A stretch of 64,000 nt of DNA from Clostridium thermosuccinogenes (GTDB taxonomy: Bacteria > Bacillota > Clostridia > Acetivibrionales > DSM-5807): the NCBI RefSeq assembly GCF_002896855.1, contig NZ_CP021850.1, positions 521,665 to 585,664 of the forward strand. Reading direction: 5' to 3'. The notes beneath the pieces are model-generated. The model saw only the letters and a list, made by a program, of their open reading frames with translations, ran no database searches and was not told the DNA's origin. A program made the position numbers and the translations under genes. Positions 10,201-17,168 of the stretch are shown here, in pieces (position 1 is the first letter of the stretch; the number at the start of each line of letters is the position of its first letter).

Positions 10201-10622
10201 TCAGCAGCTCTGAGGGTGCGTTTTTGGACAGATACGACTACGAGGCCAATTTTGACAAGTTGCGGGATGGAAGCATTTCCGTAAAAGGTGGTTGGCGCTT
10301 ATATTCGAGCGGACCGGGAATATATTTAAGACAGCTGGTTTCCAATATTTTGGGCATCCGGTTTGAAAAGGACAGTTTGGTGATAGATCCTGTCATGCCT
10401 TGTCTTTTGGATGGATTGCAGGTTACCTTAAATTGCTTCGGCAGGGAAACCACATTTATATATAAGATTGCAGATGACCGGAAAGGAACGGTAAGGGTTT
10501 TGAGAAACTCCAGGGAGCTGGCCGGAAAGCCTGGCTGCAACGAATACCGGGGAGGTAAAATCGTCATCGACAAGCAGGAATTTTTGCAGGAAAATGGCCA
10601 TGTTGAAATATATCTGGATTGA
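7272..10622 (+). CDS. GH94/GH149/GH161-like glycoside phosphorylase (1116 aa)
   Basis: A large protein built as an N-terminal beta-sandwich followed by an (alpha/alpha)6 barrel, judged from family-like motifs. WGTRDVCQGPMEF (near residue 636) corresponds to the W-G-x-R-D-x-x-Q segment of GH94, and GDWDDTL (Asp764-Asp767) corresponds to the catalytic GDWND region of cellobiose phosphorylases. Those enzymes cleave a beta-glucoside with phosphate to give glucose 1-phosphate. The length of 1116 residues exceeds the roughly 800 of cellobiose phosphorylase and fits better with the beta-1,3-glucan phosphorylase families GH149 and GH161, but I cannot assign the family from sequence alone. It starts at GTG 7272 behind AAAGGAG. 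There is no signal peptide. It lies 57 nt after GH35 and 135 nt before GH3. Confidence 0.72.
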   Translation: MRLTQNDDIITFGKGEYVYSFLSTGDIFEFTCGNFLINEFQGSAMEGSANNIYLRIYKEGAIKFYPLLGISSKSRLSRGQNTLVYSGEVEGIAYTVTFHPADDGIWFWNVELCGSGVIVDVVYGQDIGVASKGGVLTNELYMAQYLGHRVFETENGYCVCSRQNQPQDGCFPYIQQGMIKGRAVGYSTDGMQFFGLSYKETQKPEALTGDLPNKNYQYEFSYIGLQSEKIVLEGKHSLTFYAIFRKNHEDAIRELEYTHEVVAAFDAFSKLMEEVEDCPQIKVRDEFGEPFASREWSVDEIDALFPERKLEEREDGQLLSFFTPKHSHVVLKQKELMVERPHGTIITTRINPDRVDNRLISSTNYIYGLFNAQMVVGNTSFHKFLSAARGMLNVLKNSGQRLYVKIDGKYRLLTLPSVYEMGMNYSRWFYSIGDDILRVTTYAAAERCDIILQVESMSNKAYDFIVTNQVVMGENEFQHPARVEEVGINRKTLRFRPDPEHWANNPYPGLHYDVHVSDPSYTLSDDRIFFEDGKSRNGTLVTLSIRQSSGFSVVMHGALEEEEEAATISYNFEDEWEKYYRFYRKISGGLQLKKEGEGSEKIEKLNETIWWFTHNALVHFAVPHGLEQPGGAAWGTRDVCQGPMEFFLTTQNYLLARSTLLTVFSHQTLQTGEWPQWFMFDRYPYNAGECHGDVVFWPLKCIGDYLHESGDYSILEEKIPYIDGENGRATLDAETLLEHIKRAFGSIEKRFLDGTHLISYAGGDWDDTLQPADESMKEKLVSSWTQALAYQVLTRLAETLSTVDEAFSGQLRYTARQIKKAFDDILVKDGVIAGFVCREDDGSFKHMLHPSDDSTSIHYRLLPMTRSIIAGLVDKEQAYRNVEVIDEHLSFPDGVRLMDRPARYDGGISHLFRRAEQAANVGREISLQYTHAHIRYIEAMAKLGESQKAWDALLKVNPIKIKDEVSNALTRQSNMYFSSSEGAFLDRYDYEANFDKLRDGSISVKGGWRLYSSGPGIYLRQLVSNILGIRFEKDSLVIDPVMPCLLDGLQVTLNCFGRETTFIYKIADDRKGTVRVLRNSRELAGKPGCNEYRGGKIVIDKQEFLQENGHVEIYLD

Positions 10623-10757
10623 CCTGCACTGCAAAGATACACATAAAGCAATGATCTTTAGTATAGATTTAGTATAGAGAAAAAGAAATTAAAATGTGCC
10701 TATGAGAGCATAAGCACAGCGTTGTTTTGATAATGTTGACATAATGGGGGAAAAGGA

Positions 10758-12908
10758 ATGGCAAAAGAGTTTATTGAAAAACTGGTAAAAGAGATGACAA
10801 TTGAAGAAAAGCTGGCACAGATGACGCAGCTGTCACCTGACTTTTTCGATACGGATGAATCGGTAGACCTGACCGGCCCGGCTAAGGAAATGAATATCGA
10901 TACTGACTGCATTAAAAATGTGGGAAGCACCCTAAATGCTTTCGGAGCCGAAAAGCTTATAAAAATGCAGGAAAAGTATTTGAAAGAAAACCCCCACAAG
11001 ATTCCTCTGATTTTCATGGCAGATGTGATACACGGGTATAAGACCATATTCCCAATTCCCCTGGCAATGGGGTGCAGCTTTAATCCCGATGCCTGTAAGA
11101 AGGCTGCGGAGGTAGCCGCAAAGGAAAGCTCCGCTGCCGGAATTCATCTTACCTTTGCACCGATGGCTGACCTCGTAAGAGATCCCCGCTGGGGACGGGT
11201 GATGGAATCACCAGGGGAAGACCCCTATTTGAACTCTCTTATGACAGCTGCGGCAGTAAAAGGGTTCCAGGGGGAAGACCTCAAGGAAAACGGCAAGATA
11301 GCTGCCTGTGTGAAGCATTTTGCAGGATACGGCGCTCCGGAAGGCGGACGGGATTATAATACAGTGGATATATCCACAGGCATGTTATATGAGTTCTACC
11401 TTCCTGCGTATAAAGCCGCAGTTGATGTGGGAGTAAAAATGGTTATGACTTCCTTCAATATCTTGGATCGCATTCCGTCAACCGCAAATAAAAAGCTGGT
11501 CAGAGAAATTCTCAGGGAAAAATGGGGCTTCGACGGGGTGGTGATTTCCGACTTCAATTCAGTGGGCGAAACCCTCATCCATGGCGTGTCGGAGAACGGT
11601 GAGGAAGCTGCCGCAAAATGTATTGAAGCGGGAGTGGACATTGAAATGATGTCAACCTGTTATATAAACTTCGCCAAAAAGCTGATCGAAGAAGGAAAGC
11701 TTCCCATGGAGCTTGTTGATGAAGCTGTCACCAGGATTCTGGAGCTGAAGGATGAGCTGGGGTTGTTTGAAAATCCATACAAGGATGCAAATCCTGAAAA
11801 GGAAAAAGAGCTTCTTCTCTGCAAAGAACACAGGGAGGCGGCCCGAGATGTGGCGGCACAGTCGATAGTGCTGCTGAAAAACGATGGGGTTCTTCCGCTC
11901 AAGAAGGGATTGAAAGTGGGAATAGCCGGCCCCTTTGCCACATCAAGAAATGTTTTGGGCGGATGGGCAGGAAAGGATATAGAGAATGTTGTAAGCCTGT
12001 ATGAAGGCATATCTTCAAAAATACCCGGCACCATGATAAAGACGGCTATGACAAGCGAACTTGGTGCCATGCAGGAAGGCATATTTGATGTAGAAGACAG
12101 AGTGGATGAAGCCTGTGAGCAATTGGCTGACTGTGATGTTATAATTGCAGCGGTGGGCGAAAGTCCTTCGGATGTGGGAGAGGGTGCCAGCAAGGCGTAC
12201 TTAAGGCTCTCACCCAATCAGGAAAAGATGATTTTTGAACTTAAGAAACTGGGCAAGCCGGTGATAGTGGTTGTGTTCAGCGGCAGGCCCATGGAAATTA
12301 AACCGGTGTTAGGTCACGCCGATGCGCTGGTGCAGGCATGGTTTCTGGGTACCGAGTCGGGCAATGCAATCGCCGATGTGCTGTTCGGGGATTACAACCC
12401 ATCAGGGCGTCTTTCCATGAGTTTTCCTCAGACTGTCGGACAAATACCCGTTTACTACAATTGCTACGGGACCGGACGTCCGTCTGACGGCACTCTGCAG
12501 CGTTATGTATCCCGTTATCTTGACTGCCCAAATGAGCCATTGTTCTGCTTCGGGTATGGCTTGAGCTATTCCAATTTTGTTTACAGCGGCTTCAAGGTTG
12601 AGAAAGACGGGGAGAAGATTATCGCTTCCGTTTCAATAGAAAATAATTCCGACATCCCCGGAAAAGAAACCGTACAGCTTTATATTCGTGACGTGGCTTC
12701 CAGCGTGGTGCGCCCGCTCAAAGAGCTAAAAGGATTTCAACAGATATGGCTTGAAGGCGGGGAAAGCAAAACGGTTTCCTTCGAGATCACAAAAGACATG
12801 CTTAAGTTCTGGAATTATGATCTGGAGTATGTTTTTGAGCCGGGAGAGTTTGATATCATGATAGGGCGCAACAGTGAAGATGTCATGGTTGAGAGGATAA
12901 AAATATAA
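10758..12908 (+). CDS. GH3 beta-glucosidase, BglX-like
   Basis: A 716-residue GH3 enzyme without a signal peptide. The barrel domain contains HLTFAPMADLVRDPRWGR, CVKHFAGYG (Lys186-His187) and the nucleophile motif VVISDFN (Asp265). The alpha/beta sandwich domain follows with VGEGASKAYLRL, where Glu475 is the probable acid/base. The C-terminal 110 residues form the usual fibronectin-III-like domain (GKETVQLYIRD). It would release glucose or xylose from the non-reducing end of imported beta-linked oligosaccharides. A GGGGGAAAAGGA site precedes the ATG. It is the last gene of the sulfatase operon, ending at the terminator hairpin at 12927-12993. Confidence 0.93.
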   Translation: MAKEFIEKLVKEMTIEEKLAQMTQLSPDFFDTDESVDLTGPAKEMNIDTDCIKNVGSTLNAFGAEKLIKMQEKYLKENPHKIPLIFMADVIHGYKTIFPIPLAMGCSFNPDACKKAAEVAAKESSAAGIHLTFAPMADLVRDPRWGRVMESPGEDPYLNSLMTAAAVKGFQGEDLKENGKIAACVKHFAGYGAPEGGRDYNTVDISTGMLYEFYLPAYKAAVDVGVKMVMTSFNILDRIPSTANKKLVREILREKWGFDGVVISDFNSVGETLIHGVSENGEEAAAKCIEAGVDIEMMSTCYINFAKKLIEEGKLPMELVDEAVTRILELKDELGLFENPYKDANPEKEKELLLCKEHREAARDVAAQSIVLLKNDGVLPLKKGLKVGIAGPFATSRNVLGGWAGKDIENVVSLYEGISSKIPGTMIKTAMTSELGAMQEGIFDVEDRVDEACEQLADCDVIIAAVGESPSDVGEGASKAYLRLSPNQEKMIFELKKLGKPVIVVVFSGRPMEIKPVLGHADALVQAWFLGTESGNAIADVLFGDYNPSGRLSMSFPQTVGQIPVYYNCYGTGRPSDGTLQRYVSRYLDCPNEPLFCFGYGLSYSNFVYSGFKVEKDGEKIIASVSIENNSDIPGKETVQLYIRDVASSVVRPLKELKGFQQIWLEGGESKTVSFEITKDMLKFWNYDLEYVFEPGEFDIMIGRNSEDVMVERIKI

Positions 12909-12926
12909 AGAGGGACGTAAAGGGGG

Positions 12927-12993
12927 ACGCTCCTGCACTTACTGCATTTTAAATTCTATATTTGCAGTAGGTGATGGAGCGTTTTTTCTTTTT
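12927..12993 (+). terminator. Intrinsic terminator of the sulfatase-GH3 operon
   Basis: A long imperfect stem pairs ACGCTCC...ACTGCA (12927-12946) with TGCAGTAGGTGATGGAGCGT (12963-12982) and is followed by GTTTTTTCTTTTTT. It lies 18 nt after the GH3 stop. The stem begins with GGGGACGCTCC, the core of the repeat family that follows. Confidence 0.75.
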
Positions 12994-13001
12994 TCGGAAG
13001 A

Positions 13002-13205
13002 TAAGGGGGCGTTTCTCTACTTATTGCTTTTTTAATTCAAAGTTAGTAGTAAGTGAAGAGTGCCTTCTTTTTTTATATAAAACAGGTTTCCAACAAGGAA
13101 AGGAACGTTCCCTTCTTCGTAAGGGGACTATGCTGTGCTTATTGTATTTCCAGAATTCAGTATTGCAAAATAAAGGAACGTACCCCTTTTCCACAATATT
13201 GTAAT
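13002..13205. repeat. Two degenerate GGGGACG-type hairpin repeats
   Basis: Two further imperfect palindromes resemble the terminator hairpin. One spans about 13006-13063 (GGCGTTTCTCTACTTATT pairing with AGTAAGTGAAGAGTGCC, then a T-rich run). The other spans about 13121-13196 (AGGGGACTATGCTGTGC pairing with AAAGGAACGTACCCCT). They appear to be diverged copies of one element; no open reading frame in the stretch looks real. Confidence 0.5.
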
Positions 13206-13399
13206 AAGTGAAGGAGCGTCCTCTGTTTTCGTATATTTCCATGACTTCATTTCTGCAACAAGTGAAGGAGCGTCCCCTGTTTTTATATATTTCCATGACT
13301 TCATTTCTGTAACAAGTGAAGGAGCGTCCCCTGTTTTTTCTGTTTTCGTTTATTTCACGGCTTCATTTCTGCAACAAGTGAAGGAGTGTCCCCTGTTTT
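13206..13399. repeat. Tandem repeat array, four copies of about 54 bp
   Basis: Units starting AAGTGAAGGAGCGTCC begin at 13206, 13260, 13314 and 13376, giving periods of 54, 54 and 62 bp. Between the cores lies a conserved spacer containing TTTCCATGACTTCATTTCTG or a close variant. The longer third unit contains a short TTTTCTG-like insertion. The array lies between the GH3 terminator and the next gene and does not code. Function unknown. Confidence 0.8.
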
Positions 13400-13558
13400 C
13401 AACCATGAATTTTGTTTTATGCCGTATGTAATAAATGATATAATAAGGTTGTCAAATGTCACAGAGCAAAAGAGGTTTTCAGTTTACAACAAACCATTAG
13501 GCCAGCGGTTACGCTGAAAGCTGCGGCGCTCCAAACACATTAATTTACAAAGGGGCTG

Positions 13559-15604
13559 GTGGAATTGAAGCATGATTTAGTAGTACCCGGTGAGATGATA
13601 TCCCGCTACATAAGGGAAATCAACTATGATCTTCTCGATAGGGTTGAGCCTGATATATCTTTACAGTATCTATCGGAGAATATGATCAAAGTCAGTTTGG
13701 ATTTTAACTTGAATGAGGAAATAATTCAAGACGATTGGCAACTGCATGTAATCCCTGCCTTTAAGCCTGATTTTCATTGGGCACCCCATTTAACTCCCAC
13801 AGATGAGCATATTATTGATCAGCACAGTTTCCGTTCTCCTGCGCTCATAGTCGGGGACAAAAGCAAAGTGCTCATATTGGTGCCTGACATAGACATTTTG
13901 CTTCAGGGGACACCTGTAAGATGGTATCTTGACAACAATGCCAGGGAAAATAAGCTCATCCTGGGCATGAGCAATTATTCTGTGAAGGAACATGTGCTGT
14001 ATGTGCGAGAACCCGGAGCTGTTTATCCTGCGGGAAAGACCAGCATTGGCTTTTATTTGATCATGCTGGAGGACGAGGAAGCTGTTTTTAATCCATGGCG
14101 CATAGTGTTGGAATTTTTATGGAACAACTGGGGAAAGAAAATATACACAAACAAGAAAGGACAGAGCATTCCCCTGGAAAGATATGTGGAGCGCACATAT
14201 GAATGGGCATTTAAAAACTGGGCTGAAAGCGTGTGGCAGGAATTTGAACTGGATGGGAAAAAAGTTGGAGCACCGGTGTTTATAGTTAATGTGACTCAGA
14301 GTCCGAATTATGATGGACCTGTGGATGAAAGGGAGTTCCGTTCGGTATGGAATCAGGCGTGGTTCAGCTCCCTAAGGTCGGCATCAGGATTGTATAGATA
14401 TGCAAGACGTACAGGAAACAGAGAATTACTGGAGAAATCTATTCTAGCAAAAGAACTGGCCCTTTCCGCTCCTCAGAAAGAAGGGCTTTTCCCTTCTGTA
14501 ATTGCCACAGAAATGGAAAGGGTTGATGTGAGCGGGCGGATGGTAAATCGGAGCAAAGGCTGGGATCACTATTTTTGGGGAAATTCCAACCGAAATCCTT
14601 TTGCCTGGGATGCGAAATTGTCACCCTATCACATACTTGACATGAGCTGGACAGCGTTATTGATGCTCAGGTGGTATACGGAGCTGGAAACAGACCCGCG
14701 GCTTCTGGATTATGCATTAAGATATTCTGAAGCCCTATTGAAGCTGCAGGATGAAAAGGGATATTTTCCTGCATGGTTGGATACCAGGACTCTGCAGCCT
14801 ATGGGTATATTGGATCAGTCGCCTGAGACTTCAATGTCGGTGACGTTTCTTCTGAAGATTTACGAGGTAACCGGCAGGGATGTTTATTTAAAATCCGCCC
14901 TGAAAGCTATGGATGTCATATGCGATGAAATCATACCTGAAGGAAGATGGGAGGATTTTGAAACCTATTGGTCCTGCTCCCGCTACGGAAGTGATACCCT
15001 CGTTGGTAAAAAGGTTGAAAGAAATAATATGTATAAACAGTGCAATCTTTCAATGTTTTGGACTGCTGAAGCATTGTATTACAGTTATAAGGCAACTGGC
15101 AACAAGAAATATTTGAAACATGGACAGAGATGTCTGGATGAGTTGCTGATGACTCAGGCATCCTGGCAGCCGCCCTATATGCCTGTGGATGTGTTTGGTG
15201 GGTTTGGAGTGATGAACTGTGACGGAGAGTGGAATGATGCACGCCAGAGCTTGTTTGCAGAGCTTATAATGCAATACGGACTGGAGCTTAAAATGGATGA
15301 ATATGTGGAACGCGGGTTATCTGCATTGCATGCTTCCTTCAAAATGATGTACTGTCCTGAAAATGAGAAAGCAAAGGTCCAATGGGAAAGGAAATGGCAG
15401 TTTTTCAATGAAAAGGATTATGGCTTTATGATGGAAAACTATGGTCATGGCGGCGTTGTGGATACAAATGGGGAAGGTATAGGCGAATTTACTATCTATG
15501 ATTGGGGAAATGGAGCAGCAGCAGAAAGTTTTCTTAGAATATCGGACCACTACGGGCAAGAAATAATGCAAGACAATGGTATGCCTGGCGCAAATCAGGG
15601 TTAG
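13559..15604 (+). CDS. Uncharacterised protein, probable six-hairpin (alpha/alpha-barrel) glycosidase
   Basis: A 681-residue cytoplasmic protein I do not recognise as a named family. An N-terminal beta-rich part (about 1-190, with VPGEMISRYIREINYDLLDRV) is followed by a long helical part with repeating pairs such as HILDMSWTALLMLRWYTEL, YALRYSEALLKLQDEKGYFPAW and QCNLSMFWTAEALYYSYKATGN, the pattern of an (alpha/alpha)6 toroid. Many Trp/Tyr and acidic residues (WNDARQSLFAEL, SRYGSDTLVGKK) fit a carbohydrate-active site, but no catalytic pair can be assigned. The start is GTG at 13559 behind AAAGGGGCTG; a TTG at 13565 is an alternative. It stands alone after the repeat array. Glycoside hydrolase or lyase activity is inference only. 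Confidence 0.6.
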   Translation: MELKHDLVVPGEMISRYIREINYDLLDRVEPDISLQYLSENMIKVSLDFNLNEEIIQDDWQLHVIPAFKPDFHWAPHLTPTDEHIIDQHSFRSPALIVGDKSKVLILVPDIDILLQGTPVRWYLDNNARENKLILGMSNYSVKEHVLYVREPGAVYPAGKTSIGFYLIMLEDEEAVFNPWRIVLEFLWNNWGKKIYTNKKGQSIPLERYVERTYEWAFKNWAESVWQEFELDGKKVGAPVFIVNVTQSPNYDGPVDEREFRSVWNQAWFSSLRSASGLYRYARRTGNRELLEKSILAKELALSAPQKEGLFPSVIATEMERVDVSGRMVNRSKGWDHYFWGNSNRNPFAWDAKLSPYHILDMSWTALLMLRWYTELETDPRLLDYALRYSEALLKLQDEKGYFPAWLDTRTLQPMGILDQSPETSMSVTFLLKIYEVTGRDVYLKSALKAMDVICDEIIPEGRWEDFETYWSCSRYGSDTLVGKKVERNNMYKQCNLSMFWTAEALYYSYKATGNKKYLKHGQRCLDELLMTQASWQPPYMPVDVFGGFGVMNCDGEWNDARQSLFAELIMQYGLELKMDEYVERGLSALHASFKMMYCPENEKAKVQWERKWQFFNEKDYGFMMENYGHGGVVDTNGEGIGEFTIYDWGNGAAAESFLRISDHYGQEIMQDNGMPGANQG

Positions 15605-15727
15605 CATCCTGTCATCCATATATTTAAATAAGTTTTGCTTCGGCATGCCATGACCCATTTGGCTGCTTTTGCTGCTAAAATAGGTAAAAAGAAAAAATAT
15701 GCTTAATTCTGCCGGAAGCATAAGAAT

Positions 15728-15757
15728 TTGACAAAACATGTATCAAAATGGTAGAAT
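15728..15757 (+). promoter_or_regulatory. Promoter of radC
   Basis: TTGACA (15728-15733) and TAGAAT (15752-15757) are separated by 18 nt, about 65 nt upstream of the preferred radC start. Confidence 0.55.
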
Positions 15758-15824
15758 TTTCTTGCACTACACTTTTATCCATTATTCTACTAAATAGTAT
15801 ATGTTTTCTGTTCAAGGGGAGTTT

Positions 15825-16508
15825 ATGGGAGAAAAGCTGCACAGCGGACACAGGCAAAGGGTAAAAGCCAGATATTTGTCGGAAGGATTGGATGCTTTTG
15901 AGGACCATCAGGTATTGGAGATGCTCCTGTTTTACTGTATTCCTATGAAGGACACCAATGAACTGGCGCATAGGATGATAAAGGAGTTTGGCTCCCTGGC
16001 AACATTATTTGAAGCTGATCCGAAGGATATCTGCAGGCGGTGCGGCGTTAGTGAAAATACTGCTATTTTGGTATCGCTGATACCATCATTGGCGCGAAGA
16101 TATTTTAAAGGCAAGTGGGGAGAAAAGCCTGTCCTTAACAGTTCTTCCAAAGCCGGTCAATATTCGGTGTCACTTTTTGCAGGAAGGACCTATGAAGCCT
16201 TTTATTTAATCTGTCTTGATGCACAAAACCGGGTGAACTGTGCTGCATTGGTGCACGAAGGTACGATAAATGAAGCGCCGGTGTATCCAAGGGTGATAGT
16301 TGAAGCGGCATTGAGGCACCAAGCCAACAGCGTAATATTGGCGCATAACCACCCCGGTGGGAGTCTGCAGCCTTCTCAGGCTGACATTGAAGTTACAAAA
16401 AGAATTTCAACAGCTCTGGGGGCTATATCCATAAGCGTGGTGGACCATATTATCGTTGCCGGGGACAAGTATATGAGTTTTGCCGAAAAGGGTTTACTGG
16501 GAAAATAG
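15825..16508 (+). CDS. radC: RadC family JAB-domain protein
   Basis: A 227-residue protein with an N-terminal helix-hairpin-helix UPF0758 region (HSGHRQRVKARYLSEGLDAF) and a C-terminal JAB/MPN metal-binding domain. The JAMM motif HNHPGGSLQPSQAD supplies His174, His176 and Asp187. RadC proteins are widespread, but their once-proposed role in DNA repair is not established. An in-frame ATG exists at 15801, but AAGGGGAG lies just before the ATG at 15825, which also aligns with the usual N-terminus. It has its own promoter and is unrelated in function to the surrounding carbohydrate genes. Confidence 0.93.
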   Translation: MGEKLHSGHRQRVKARYLSEGLDAFEDHQVLEMLLFYCIPMKDTNELAHRMIKEFGSLATLFEADPKDICRRCGVSENTAILVSLIPSLARRYFKGKWGEKPVLNSSSKAGQYSVSLFAGRTYEAFYLICLDAQNRVNCAALVHEGTINEAPVYPRVIVEAALRHQANSVILAHNHPGGSLQPSQADIEVTKRISTALGAISISVVDHIIVAGDKYMSFAEKGLLGK

Positions 16509-16578
16509 AATAAAGTAATATAAAATAATGCACAGTATTATACATAAAATGCATCCGTGGTTTAGGCTAGGTGATTTA

Positions 16579-16604
16579 GTTAAGTTATTTACATAAAACT
16601 TAAC
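16579..16604. other. Palindromic hairpin in radC-DUF6472 intergenic region
   Basis: GTTAAGTT and AACTTAAC form a perfect 8-bp stem around a 10-nt loop, and the flanking ATTT/AAAT extend it. No U-tract follows. It could be a protein-binding palindrome or a weak RNA hairpin; the rest of the 272-nt gap shows nothing else recognisable. Confidence 0.35.
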
Positions 16605-16780
16605 TGAAATCCCATGGCTTTATTCGTAGGGAGTGCCAATTAAAACATCGCCACTTTTTGGCAAAGGGCAACAAGCATGTTAATCATGGAAGTATGCAAT
16701 TAAAACAAAAGCATGGGGACAATTAAACGTTCTGCTCCATGGATAACTTTGCGCAGTACATCATCAGGAGGGTTTAGCAA

Positions 16781-16963
16781 ATGAAAGGCAAAAGTCATTG
16801 CGACTGTTGTGTATATTATGTTTACGATGAGGAGTATAATTGCTATGACTGCCAGGTTGACCTGGATGAGGATGAAATGATGAGGTTCCTGAGCAGATCT
16901 TATGACAATTGTCCTTATTTCCGGTTTAATGATGAATATAAGACTGCCAGGAAGCAGATGTGA
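16781..16963 (+). CDS. Small cysteine-rich protein, DUF6472-like
   Basis: A 60-residue acidic protein with the Cys pattern CDCCVYY...CYDCQVD...CPYF, which suggests a small metal-binding knuckle. Short proteins with this pattern are common in Clostridia and are annotated as DUF6472; the function is unknown. AGGAGGGTTTAGCAA precedes the ATG, a strong ribosome site that supports it as a real gene. It stands alone between radC and the convergent regulator gene. Confidence 0.75.
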   Translation: MKGKSHCDCCVYYVYDEEYNCYDCQVDLDEDEMMRFLSRSYDNCPYFRFNDEYKTARKQM

Positions 16964-17135
16964 GCCCTGGGTTACTGCAGGCGCTTTGCCGCTGCTGATA
17001 GAATGTAACGGAACACAGGTATCAGACAGGCGATTATAATTTAAAAAAGTTTTCTGATTAAAAGGTGTATTCCGGGATAATTAAATTAAGCGATATAAGC
17101 AAAAAAAGTATAAAATAATGTGAGTGATTATTTTT

Positions 17136-17168
17136 AGCCTGAAGGGTTGGTCCACAACCCCTCAGGCT
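17136..17168. other. Strong hairpin at the 3' end of the ArsR-like regulator gene
   Basis: AGCCTGAAGGGTTG pairs with CAACCCCTCAGGCT with one mismatch; the 3' arm overlaps the stop codon of the minus-strand regulator. On the minus strand an A-rich rather than U-rich run follows, so it is not a standard intrinsic terminator for that gene. It may protect the mRNA 3' end or block antisense transcription. Confidence 0.5.

Noticed and set aside
12971-13204. 77-codon plus-strand frame over the GGGGACG hairpins
   Set aside because: It translates hairpin repeats, and its start lies within the terminator stem.
13021-13296. 91-codon minus-strand frame with internal repeated peptide (ENRGRSFTC/Y)
   Set aside because: The peptide repetition simply reflects the 54-bp DNA repeat array, which is a multiple of three; there is no ribosome site.
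13206-13399. CRISPR array
   Set aside because: The cores are directly repeated but the spacers are also nearly identical between units, so this is an ordinary tandem repeat; no cas genes are near.
17136-17168. Intrinsic terminator for the ArsR-like regulator
   Set aside because: The stem is good but no U-tract follows it on either strand, so it is listed only as a hairpin.
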